Shown here piece after piece: positions 19,499 through 27,514 of a stretch of DNA of 64,000 bases. Origin of the DNA: Jaenimonas drosophilae. Lineage: Eukaryota > Euglenozoa > Kinetoplastea > Trypanosomatida > Trypanosomatidae. Location of the stretch: the NCBI GenBank assembly GCA_030849065.1, contig JASAON010001577.1:1-64000 (forward strand), in the 5' to 3' direction. A program made the translations under genes and the position numbers. Position 1 is the first letter of the stretch. The number at the start of each line of letters is the position of its first letter. A model generated the notes under the pieces. That model worked only from the letters and a program-made list of their open reading frames with translations. It was not told where the DNA came from and searched no databases.

Positions 19499-22399
19499 CT
19501 AATGATCTACAGCATCCATTGTTGTTGTTGTTGTTGTTGATGATTGTGCAGCAGCCAGAGAAGCACGGAGCTGAGCAATGATGTGCTCCTTGCTTGTGCA
19601 GCGATCGTGAAGCACACCAATGCGCTTCTCCAACGCGATGTAGTTGTCGTTGAGCTCCGACCACCGATGTTGCAGCTCATCACGCTCTCCACTCACAGCC
19701 GAAAGTACCGTCTGAAGCTGCACACGTTCATGCCGATGCTGGTGTTCTTGTTGTTGTTGCTCATCATCCAAAAGAAGAGACGTTGTGTGTTGTGTTGCTT
19801 CACACTTCTTCCGCTTCTCCATCTCCGCATCCAGTTCGTGTTGCAGTGTTGTGTTGTGTGTGCGTAGTTCCTCCACAAGAGCACCAAGACGTGATTGGTC
19901 GAGACGTACGTCCTTCAAGGTTTGTTGCGCTGATCGCAGCACCCGACGTACATGATGATGGTGCTCCACGCTAAAATCAAAGCACGTGTGCATCTCTGCC
20001 ACGCAGGCTTCTGCACTCAGCGCAGACTTTCGCGTCGTGGCGGCGTCGTGGACCTCCTCCACCTCCACGGAGGAGAGCGATGAGCTCACCTCCACCTCAT
20101 CATCACCAACACCAACATGTTGTTGTTGTTGTGTACGTGCATGACGAAGTTGCCGACGCTGCCAACTTTGCATCGATTTGAGGAGAGATGATAGGCGACG
20201 TGCCAACGATGCATGTTTGAGATCCGCCTCGAGTGCCGCCGACTCACTTCGTTGTGCCGCAGCACCTTTTTGGTGAAGCTCATCCATGGCGATGTTGCGT
20301 GCCTCCATCCATTGTTGCATCATGGGCTCATAAACCATGCTCTGCAACATCTCTCGCTTATGATTTAGACGTTGTTGGTAGAGAGCATCCAGCAAACACA
20401 TGTGCCGCTCCACGGAATCCACGACGCGCGCAACATGCATCTCGTGCAACATGGTTGTGAGTGAGCTCTGCTCCGTCGAGCATGTGTGGAGCTGCGCATC
20501 GCGCTGCTTCAGATTCCTACGCGCAGTGTTGAGCTCATCTCGCAAGGTTGTCACGTTGGCTTCTGCGCTCTGCACCTCGGTGCGTAGCTCGGCATTGGCA
20601 AGCTCCGCGCGCTCTGCACGCTCCAACACCCCGCGCAAGTCTCCGCGCAGCTCACGTACCTCGCGATCGCGTTCGGCCAGTTGCTCGTGGAGATCATCAC
20701 GTTGACGTTGTGAAGTGGCATCTTCTTCACCCAACCTGCGACGGTGTTCCTGACGAAGCTGCTCCACACGCCCCTGCATCTCTTCCATCGTCGTCTTGTG
20801 TGCAGCGTGCGTGCGTTGCAGATCCATCATCAATCCACGTACTTGATCCTGTGCGGCCTCAACACGCCTCCGCACATCCTCCAAACGGCCACGTTCCTGC
20901 GCAATCACGTTCAGACGTTGGCGATTGGGCGTGGAGGAGGACGTGAGCTGTGAGCGAAGTGGCGTGGAGGAGAGTTGCGTGGTTGGTACAGGTGTATCAA
21001 CCATGTGCGCATGTACGTTGTTGTTGTTGTCTGTTGTGGCACGAGGGGGTGAATGTGCCACTTGCAAACCCGCGCGCAACGCTTCGAGGCTCTCAAGAGA
21101 TCCATCCGCGTATCGCAACAAATCGATGCTGCTCACGAAGAGCGCTTCAACAAGATCGGCCACGAAGGCAGTAGCCTCGGCATATCGCGGCGCGGTGTGC
21201 GTCAGACTCAACACGCGTTGTGGTGCCGCCATGATGGAACGTGCGCGCTCCAACTCACCATCCATCGTGGCCTCTTCGAGCAGCTGCAGCAGCTCACGAC
21301 GTGCCGCCTCATCACTCATAGGATTCCTTGTGGATGATGTACCATCAACAACATCATCATCATCATGTTGTTGTTGTTGATGGCGCGATGCACGTGCTTC
21401 CGCCTCTGCGCGCATCTTTTTTTCCTCAGCGAGGAGCTGCTCCATCCGCTTCACCTCCTCTCGTCGATGATGCTGGTCAGCCTCGAGTTGTGCCACACGC
21501 AACGTAAGTTGGTGGCCGTGTTGAGTTTGCTCCGCGTACAAGAACGTTTCCACGACCTCTGCCAGACGAACCTTGCAGTAGCGCCGTGTGCTTTCGTCCT
21601 TGAGGAGTTGCTGAAAAAGGAGGTCTTGCGGGAGGAGATCGGCGAGTGTGTCAGCCATGCCATCGGTGCATCGGCGCAGCTTTTCATTGTACTCGAAGCG
21701 AATACGTTGGCTCATCTCATCCACCTCCTTCGCGTGGATGGAGGGGGTCAGACCCCACGACAGGGCAGAAATGTTGTTGGCACCATGACGATGATGCTGT
21801 TGTTGTTGTTGTGCTCGATCCGGATCATCTCCCTCAACTTCTGCTGCCACGGTTGTGGTGGGGTTAGACGGACGAGGAGATGCCGATGTTGTTGTTGTTG
21901 TTGTTGCTTGTGTGTGTGCGGCAGCACCAAGAGCGGTGATGGGGGCAGCAACAGAGAAGGGTGACGGTGAGGAGCGTTGTGTGGAGGTGGTTGGCATGTG
22001 GTGAAGCTCGAGCAGAGACCCGCTACTCATGGAGTGCTCCATGGCATCCGCACTACCAACCACCACCACACCAGAGATAGATGCAGATGCAGATGCAGAC
22101 GCAGTTGGCCGACGATGATGTTGATGCTGATGATGATGCTGTGCCACGGCGCTCACCGCATCCACGGAGAGTGGTGGTGATGGAGAAGTGGTGTAGCTTC
22201 GACGTGAGTTGTATGCGATGCTCGATGGCACCGATGCGGCAAATGGTTGGCGATCGCTTCCCACCGTACTTCCATCGTAGGAGAGGCGCCGGCCAACTGG
22301 CAACAGCGAAGCATCTCCGCTGCCGCTGGATGCACGCCCGCGTGAGGATCGAGGGCCGCCGTACCACGTCGATGGATTGCCATGTGAAGTGGTGGCCAT
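19499..22399 (-). CDS. Large coiled-coil protein, function unknown (966 aa)
   Basis: The start is the ATG at 22399 (MATTSHGNPSTWYGGP); the frame continues upstream only through a TTG. The first 240 residues are Ser/Thr/His-rich low complexity with poly-Thr and poly-Gln. From about residue 240 (LSWGLTPSIHAKEVDEMSQR) to the end, the sequence is mostly heptad-like and charged: residues about 310-375, 510-720 and 860-950 are long Glu/Arg/Gln-rich helices interrupted by short linkers. A compact helical segment near 265-300 (ADLLPQDLLFQQLL ... YCKVRLAEVV) may be folded. No enzyme motif was seen. A structural role, perhaps at the basal body, flagellum or Golgi, would fit, but nothing in the sequence proves it. 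It lies just downstream of BBS8, which in kinetoplastids implies shared transcription and not necessarily shared function. Confidence 0.85.
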   Translation of the reverse strand: MATTSHGNPSTWYGGPRSSRGRASSGSGDASLLPVGRRLSYDGSTVGSDRQPFAASVPSSIAYNSRRSYTTSPSPPLSVDAVSAVAQHHHQHQHHRRPTASASASASISGVVVVGSADAMEHSMSSGSLLELHHMPTTSTQRSSPSPFSVAAPITALGAAAHTQATTTTTTSASPRPSNPTTTVAAEVEGDDPDRAQQQQQHHRHGANNISALSWGLTPSIHAKEVDEMSQRIRFEYNEKLRRCTDGMADTLADLLPQDLLFQQLLKDESTRRYCKVRLAEVVETFLYAEQTQHGHQLTLRVAQLEADQHHRREEVKRMEQLLAEEKKMRAEAEARASRHQQQQHDDDDVVDGTSSTRNPMSDEAARRELLQLLEEATMDGELERARSIMAAPQRVLSLTHTAPRYAEATAFVADLVEALFVSSIDLLRYADGSLESLEALRAGLQVAHSPPRATTDNNNNVHAHMVDTPVPTTQLSSTPLRSQLTSSSTPNRQRLNVIAQERGRLEDVRRRVEAAQDQVRGLMMDLQRTHAAHKTTMEEMQGRVEQLRQEHRRRLGEEDATSQRQRDDLHEQLAERDREVRELRGDLRGVLERAERAELANAELRTEVQSAEANVTTLRDELNTARRNLKQRDAQLHTCSTEQSSLTTMLHEMHVARVVDSVERHMCLLDALYQQRLNHKREMLQSMVYEPMMQQWMEARNIAMDELHQKGAAAQRSESAALEADLKHASLARRLSSLLKSMQSWQRRQLRHARTQQQQHVGVGDDEVEVSSSLSSVEVEEVHDAATTRKSALSAEACVAEMHTCFDFSVEHHHHVRRVLRSAQQTLKDVRLDQSRLGALVEELRTHNTTLQHELDAEMEKRKKCEATQHTTSLLLDDEQQQQEHQHRHERVQLQTVLSAVSGERDELQHRWSELNDNYIALEKRIGVLHDRCTSKEHIIAQLRASLAAAQSSTTTTTTMDAVDH

Positions 22400-22440
22400 C
22401 CAACACGCCACACAACTCTTGTGCAAGATGTTGGCGCTAC

Positions 22441-22512
22441 CTCACGTATGTTGTATGTGGGTGCGGTAGTAGTAGTAGTAGCCCGCAAGAGATGAAGAAG
22501 GAGGAAGAAAGA
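22441..22512 (-). promoter_or_regulatory. Predicted trans-splice acceptor for the coiled-coil gene
   Basis: Minus-strand tract CTTTCTTCCTCCTTCTTC (22484-22512) and first AG at 22442-22441, leaving a 41-nt leader before the ATG at 22399. Confidence 0.6.
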
Positions 22513-22669
22513 TGCTTCATGCGTAGTATTTTGATGCGCCCATCACCAACATCATCATGGATGCATCATGCGTGTAGCACGCACACATCCACACATCTTG
22601 TGCTCCAACAACACACTTTCTTCTATGAACGCAATCACCAATTCTTGATCATGATGATGATCATCATCA

Positions 22670-24592
22670 TCATAGTGCCGCGAAAACACGCTGAAGGCGA
22701 TCGTGCAGTACGGCAGCCTCGGCCTGCTCCGGCGCACAGTCCAGCACGCGGTTGGTGGTGGAGAAGGCCTCCTCGAGCTCTCCGGCTCGGTAGGCCACCA
22801 CAGCAGAGTTGTAGAGCGCCTCCACCAACTCTGGCGCCGCACTCAGCGCGAGCTGCAACAGACGCCGACCCTCTGCGCTCCCATCACCATCATCCGCCGT
22901 GGGTCCAAGCGCCAGGACGGCCAAATTGTTTGTGGCCTCGGCATGCGTTGCATCCGCAGCCACGGCAAGACGAAACGCCTGCTGAGCGAAACGATGATCG
23001 CCGAGGCCGACACCAATATGGCCAATGTTGTACCACACATCCGCGCGTTGTGCGTCTTGTTGGCAGAGATTCAGTGCGCGCTCGAAGCAGCTCAGCGCGT
23101 AGTCCAGCTGCGAGGTGAGGAAGGCGCAGAGGCCCAAGTTATTCCAAACCTCCGTTGTATTCATGCCCATCTGCAGAAGACGCCTGTAGTAGCGCAACGA
23201 GAGCTCTGGCTGGTTGCGCCCGTAGAGGAAGTAGGCCGCCACACACGCGATGGCCTCCACGTTGCTGCTCTCCAGGCGCAAGACTTGCGTGTAGAGCTCG
23301 AAGGCCTCCTCAGGCTCATGCAACTCATCCCGAAGACGCGCACAACAGAGCAGCACGTGGTGATCAATGGGGTTGTGGCGCAGCGCGGCGTTGTAGAGAT
23401 CCAACGCGGTGAGGGGCTGATCGAGCTTCGCGTACACCTTGCCCAGCTCAATGATGGTGCTCGTGTCGTAGTTTGCAAATTCCATCGATGCTGATGTTGC
23501 AGCACCGCCGTTGGTGAAGGAGCGGCCATGACGTGGTTGGTCGTAGAGCGCCGCCTTGAGGTGCATCTCCGCTTCACGGAGGAGGCCGAGTTGGTAACAT
23601 GACTTGCCAAGACGTTGGCGCCACCACGCATCGTCCTCGTTGTGGATGCCAACCTGCAGCTGCACCGTTGGCATCATGGGCGGCAGTGCTGGTGCTGTTG
23701 GCGTTGTTGTTGTTGTTGTTGGTGCGGGTGTTGTTGGTGATGATGGCATGGCGGATGCGGCGGATTTAGGCCCAGTCAATGATGGCATCACCGCCGCTGC
23801 GGGCGGATGCGTTGGCGCAACGGCCGCAGGTTGTGGCTGGCGTGCTGCGCGGCAGAGCTCCATCGCCATCTTGGGTTGGTGCTCCACGTAGAGGAGATAG
23901 TCGCAGAGGAGCTTCGCCACCATGGGCTTCGTGCGTGCGTACTTGCCAACGTCTAAACGCTGCAGCTGAATGTGCGGACCACCGGGAATGGCCTGAAGCG
24001 AGGCGGTGCCGAGACGCGTGAGGCGGCCGGTGATGGGGCGATGATGGCCCGCGGTGCCGCCCGGCCCACGCGAGGCAGAGCCCGGCCGCTGCGCGACGCT
24101 CCCCGGACGTGCGAATCCATACCGGCTGCTCATTGGGCGTGCGCTTGCTGTACCAAGGCCTGCCGCACGTGAAACACCTCCACCTCCAGCGGTACGTCGT
24201 GCACCTGTCTTGGTTCCTGCGGCTGCGGTGAGACTTGTGTTTGGTTTATGCAGCGCACTCACAACGGCTTGCTCACCCTCCATCAGAACCTGATCCACCC
24301 CATCTTCTTCGAGCTCCGTGTCGTCGTACCAATTCTGCATCACGAGGGCTTTCGTCTGCGCATACCACAGCTGCTCCTCCGAGGTTGGGGCAGACGAAGA
24401 AGAAGAAGCTGCAGCAGAAGCGTTACGTGCGTGTGGGTGTGAGGGGGACGTTACTCGTGAGGAGGAGAGAAGGTGTGCGCTGAGTTTGATGCAGTCATCG
24501 AGCCGACGACGGCGGAGGAGGTGGAGGGCATAGAAGACCTCATCCACACCGGGTGGTACAACAGGCACCGTGGACTTGGTGGGAGATAGCAT
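22670..24592 (-). CDS. BBS8: BBSome subunit BBS8 (TTC8), TPR protein (640 aa)
   Basis: Recognised by close resemblance to animal TTC8 across its length. The N-terminal helix pair (VDEVFYALHLLRRRRLDDCI) is followed by a Pro/Gly/Arg linker with RPMSSRYGFARPGS and GRLTRLGTASLQAI (TTC8: RFVRLGTASM), then LDVGKYARTKPMVAKLLCDYL. From about residue 320 come consecutive TPRs, including CYQLGLLREAEMHLKAALY, ALDLYNAALRHNP, VEAIACVAAYFLY, SLRYYRRLLQMG, VWNNLGLCAFLTSQLDYALS, VWYNIGHIGVGLGDHRFAQQ and AEATNNLAVL, each with a TTC8 counterpart. BBS8 belongs to the BBSome coat that moves membrane proteins in cilia and flagella. Insertions rich in Pro/Thr/Ala lie near residues 250-310. The ATG at 24592 follows a first AG at 24606-24605, giving a 12-nt leader. 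Strong call. Confidence 0.95.
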   Translation of the reverse strand: MLSPTKSTVPVVPPGVDEVFYALHLLRRRRLDDCIKLSAHLLSSSRVTSPSHPHARNASAAASSSSSAPTSEEQLWYAQTKALVMQNWYDDTELEEDGVDQVLMEGEQAVVSALHKPNTSLTAAAGTKTGARRTAGGGGVSRAAGLGTASARPMSSRYGFARPGSVAQRPGSASRGPGGTAGHHRPITGRLTRLGTASLQAIPGGPHIQLQRLDVGKYARTKPMVAKLLCDYLLYVEHQPKMAMELCRAARQPQPAAVAPTHPPAAAVMPSLTGPKSAASAMPSSPTTPAPTTTTTTPTAPALPPMMPTVQLQVGIHNEDDAWWRQRLGKSCYQLGLLREAEMHLKAALYDQPRHGRSFTNGGAATSASMEFANYDTSTIIELGKVYAKLDQPLTALDLYNAALRHNPIDHHVLLCCARLRDELHEPEEAFELYTQVLRLESSNVEAIACVAAYFLYGRNQPELSLRYYRRLLQMGMNTTEVWNNLGLCAFLTSQLDYALSCFERALNLCQQDAQRADVWYNIGHIGVGLGDHRFAQQAFRLAVAADATHAEATNNLAVLALGPTADDGDGSAEGRRLLQLALSAAPELVEALYNSAVVAYRAGELEEAFSTTNRVLDCAPEQAEAAVLHDRLQRVFAAL

Positions 24593-24604
24593 GGCTGCCT
24601 CAAG

Positions 24605-24623
24605 CTACAATCAAGAAGGCAGC
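24605..24623 (-). promoter_or_regulatory. Predicted trans-splice acceptor for BBS8
   Basis: Minus strand CTGCCTTCTTGATTGTAG with AG at 24606-24605, 12 nt before the ATG. Confidence 0.45.
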
Positions 24624-24790
24624 GCACAAATACAACAACAACAACGTAAAGGGAAGGACGAAGTTGGATGTGCTGAATCGCTACGGTGGCCTTGGAAGAA
24701 GAGTGAAGATGAACGAGATGAAAAAAGGTGATGAATGCACATGTGCTGACTATACGACAACACCCACACATATATACATACACAGGAACT

Positions 24791-24826
24791 TATTATTATT
24801 GTTGTTGTTGTTGTTGTTGTTGTTGC
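24791..24826. repeat. TAT/(GTT)8 microsatellite
   Basis: Three TAT-type units run into eight GTT units in the spacer upstream of BBS8. Confidence 0.85.
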
Positions 24827-25394
24827 AGGAAACTCCTTTTCATTGACGTTGAGAGAGAGAGGCAGAAGAACACACGAAGAGAATACAAGAAAAAAGGAAG
24901 GAGGTACGTGCGGCAGTGATGTGTGTGTGCTCTGTACCTCCTCCCCATCTGTACAAGCAGAACACAAGGCAGGAGTAGTGAAGCCCAACGCACGCGTAGC
25001 TGGCTGGTGATAGGTCTTCTCCCACCCCGCCCTTCATTGCTTTCCATTTGCGTGTAGCACACACATCATCCGGAACACGCCTCACCCCCCTCCACACAAC
25101 ATCTCTGCTAATGGAGAAGGAAGCAGCTGCAAACGCACACCTGCGTTCATCAACAACACCAAAAAAAAACGCACCGTGGAAACCAACCCGCTTTCATGCA
25201 ATAATCACAACACAACAAACACACGTTCACTGACACACGTTTCTCTAGAAACAAACACGCACACACACGTACCCATCAAGTAGGTGCGTACGCGTGCGTG
25301 AGCGAGTGTGTGTGTGTGCGTGTTTGCGTGCGTGGAGAGCTGTGGTGGTGTGGAGCCAGGGACTCTGAGTGTGAGAGATCGAGATCCAGCGCAT

Positions 25395-26375
25395 CTACGA
25401 CATGCCGCTACGAAGCCTCTCCCGCTCCAGCGGCGGTCGTGCCTGTTCCTCCATCACGAGCGGCTCGAACATCTCCACGATCTGGTGGCGGCAATGAACG
25501 CACTTTGATGATTCCTTGATGGATGAAACACACGACTTGCACAGGCGATGCATACATGGCACAAACACAACACTTGGGTAGCGTTCACGGCACACAATAC
25601 AGCACGGATGCAAGTCGGTGATGGTCTCCCGCACCGTCTTGAGGTACTGCATCAACACCAACTCCGTTTCTTGCAGCTCCGATAGTGAGCATCGGTTGGG
25701 CTGCTTCGTCACTAGAAGATAGTTGCGTCCAAACTCATTCATGATGTTCTGGCGAAGGATTTGATCCCCACCACCACTACGTCCTACTACTCCATTGCCC
25801 GATTGCTCGGCCACCGTCATGGGGTCGGCAGAGATCTCACTCCGCGTTCCGCTGATGGAGGAGGCGCCGGTGCGGCGGCGTGGCTTCGCCGCCGCCAGCA
25901 TGGCGGGGCCTACAAGAAGCGCCGCACGGCAACGCTCCACGACGCTATTAATCTCCTCCAGGCATGGCCGTGGCATTGCGCGCAGCCACTGCGTAAACTC
26001 ACCGCGTTCCATCACGCGATTGCTGACGCTACCGAGTTGGAAGTGTGGGCCGTTGAGGCTCACAAGGTTGGGTGGGAGGTCCAAGACGAGGTAGGTGGTG
26101 CTCTCGCGGTCGGAGGTGGTGAAGCCCACGTAGGGCTCGCCTTCCTCGGTGCAGCGAACGCGGGAGATGACGTAGCCGTCCGTGCCAGACGGCATCTGCA
26201 CCAACACACGCACAAAGGAGCCAACAATGATGCGGCGGCCGTTGTTGTGGCCCAGTAACTGAATGGCCTCGGTGCGGTTGAGCTGCGCCTGGCGAGAGGC
26301 TTGATAGAGCTCCTCCTCCGTCGGCAGGGGCATCCCCACACGCGGGCCGGGATAATGCGAGTTAAGATCACCCAT
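25395..26375 (-). CDS. Plus3-like domain plus C-terminal RING finger protein (326 aa)
   Basis: ATG at 26375. Residues about 20-145 read as a Plus3 (Rtf1-type) fold: LYQASRQAQLNRTEAIQLLG, then RRIIVGSFVRVLV, YVISRVRCTEEGEPY, TTYLVLDLP and RVMERGEFTQWL, the order seen in Rtf1 Plus3 domains (attachment helix, RGxFVR-type strand, S..FTxxE-type helix). Residues about 258-300 form a C3HC4 RING: C-x2-C (CIVC), then CMHRLCKSC and a closing CVHC. RING domains usually recruit E2 ubiquitin-conjugating enzymes, and Plus3 domains bind phosphorylated Spt5 repeats or nucleic acid. The pairing suggests a transcription- or chromatin-linked E3 ligase, which is inference. The middle (150-250) is partly basic with Gly/Ser linkers. 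Confidence 0.75.
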   Translation of the reverse strand: MGDLNSHYPGPRVGMPLPTEEELYQASRQAQLNRTEAIQLLGHNNGRRIIVGSFVRVLVQMPSGTDGYVISRVRCTEEGEPYVGFTTSDRESTTYLVLDLPPNLVSLNGPHFQLGSVSNRVMERGEFTQWLRAMPRPCLEEINSVVERCRAALLVGPAMLAAAKPRRRTGASSISGTRSEISADPMTVAEQSGNGVVGRSGGGDQILRQNIMNEFGRNYLLVTKQPNRCSLSELQETELVLMQYLKTVRETITDLHPCCIVCRERYPSVVFVPCMHRLCKSCVSSIKESSKCVHCRHQIVEMFEPLVMEEQARPPLERERLRSGMS

Positions 26376-27514
26376 TCACACACAGCCACGACGAAGGGAG
26401 GGCCCTTCAATGATGATGTTGATGTGCGTGTGTGAGTGTGTGATGTGATACAGAAAAGTGAGATGGGCTTAGTGGCCCCGACCCACGAGCGACTCCGAGC
26501 AATGAATGATGCGTGCGTGTGTTTGCCACTGTGAGGGTCTAACCTCCTCGATGCAGCAACTCTAAGATACACGCCACTGCCAAACCAATTAGGAAGAGAG
26601 GTTCTTCTACACGGCCGGAAGTGAAGGGTGTCGCTGCGTGATGAAATTAGTGAAGAAAAAAAGATGATCCCAATCTGAAACTATCCTACACAACCTGTGA
26701 AGTCGTACAACAACAACAATATGATTGAAGTGAGGAAGAAGATGATCAGCCAAGTAGGGATGAGCATGGAGAGTGTACGAAGGAGGTGGGTGGGGGATCA
26801 TCCTTCACTTGTAGCACTCAGCCAACTCATTGACTAACATACCAGAAACAAAACAAGAAACTGAAGTGGGCGTGGAGCCAACGCGGTTGGAGTGCGTACT
26901 TGTACACCGATGTTGCGTAGATATCTAGTATACAGAGAAGAAAAACTGATGTTGTGTTGTGTGTTGCCACGTGGAGGTTGAGGAAGCGCCACGTGAGTGG
27001 AGCACATGATTGATGGAGAGGTGGTAGGAAGAAGGGGAGGGGGGGGGGAGGGTGAGAGGGGTGCTTCGCCCAATACATCCTACATTCACTTCTCTCTGAG
27101 CATTCCACTGCCATAACCGCACAATCTGCGGTGCCGTTGCGTGTGTACGTGCGTGCAAGTGTGCGCATGGATAAGGCGAAACGAGCTGGAGCAGGGGTGA
27201 TGGTCTGAGTCAGAGCCATCAACATCCATGATGCATAATTGATTGCACAAAACATACATACACACACACACACTCGTGGATACTCAAAGTATGATGAGCG
27301 TACGCGAATCTCCTCACGCGATGTTCTGCGTGAGCGAGTTCGACCAGGAAGAGAGTAGGATTGGTGGGAGAGGGGTATGAACTATACATGATGGTACCCC
27401 AGACACACACACACACACTCACACTCAGCAGAGTTGGAGTCGTTGACGCCCTTCGTCTTGTGGCACACATCATCATCCACACACCACGCAACGTGCGTGT
27501 GCGAGTGGGGAGCG
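26376..27514. other. 1.1 kb spacer with a poly-G tract
   Basis: No gene on either strand. Notable contents are the G-rich run at 27034-27061 (C/T-rich on the transcribed strand), CA runs near 27260 and 27404, and GT-rich stretches. Confidence 0.6.
27034..27061. repeat. Poly-purine G-rich tract
   Basis: GGGGAGG followed by a run of about ten G, then GAGGGTGAGAGGGG. On the sense (minus) strand it is a C/T tract that could act in trans-splicing; on the plus strand it has G-quadruplex potential. Confidence 0.6.

Larger units (their letters stand above)
24593..25394. other. Spacer between Plus3-RING and BBS8 genes
   Basis: About 800 nt with A-runs, a GTT microsatellite and CA runs; the BBS8 acceptor lies at its left end. 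No gene seen. Confidence 0.6.

Noticed and set aside
27300..27365. Possible tRNA T-loop (GTTCGA)
   Set aside because: No matching acceptor stem, anticodon arm or D-arm could be drawn around it.
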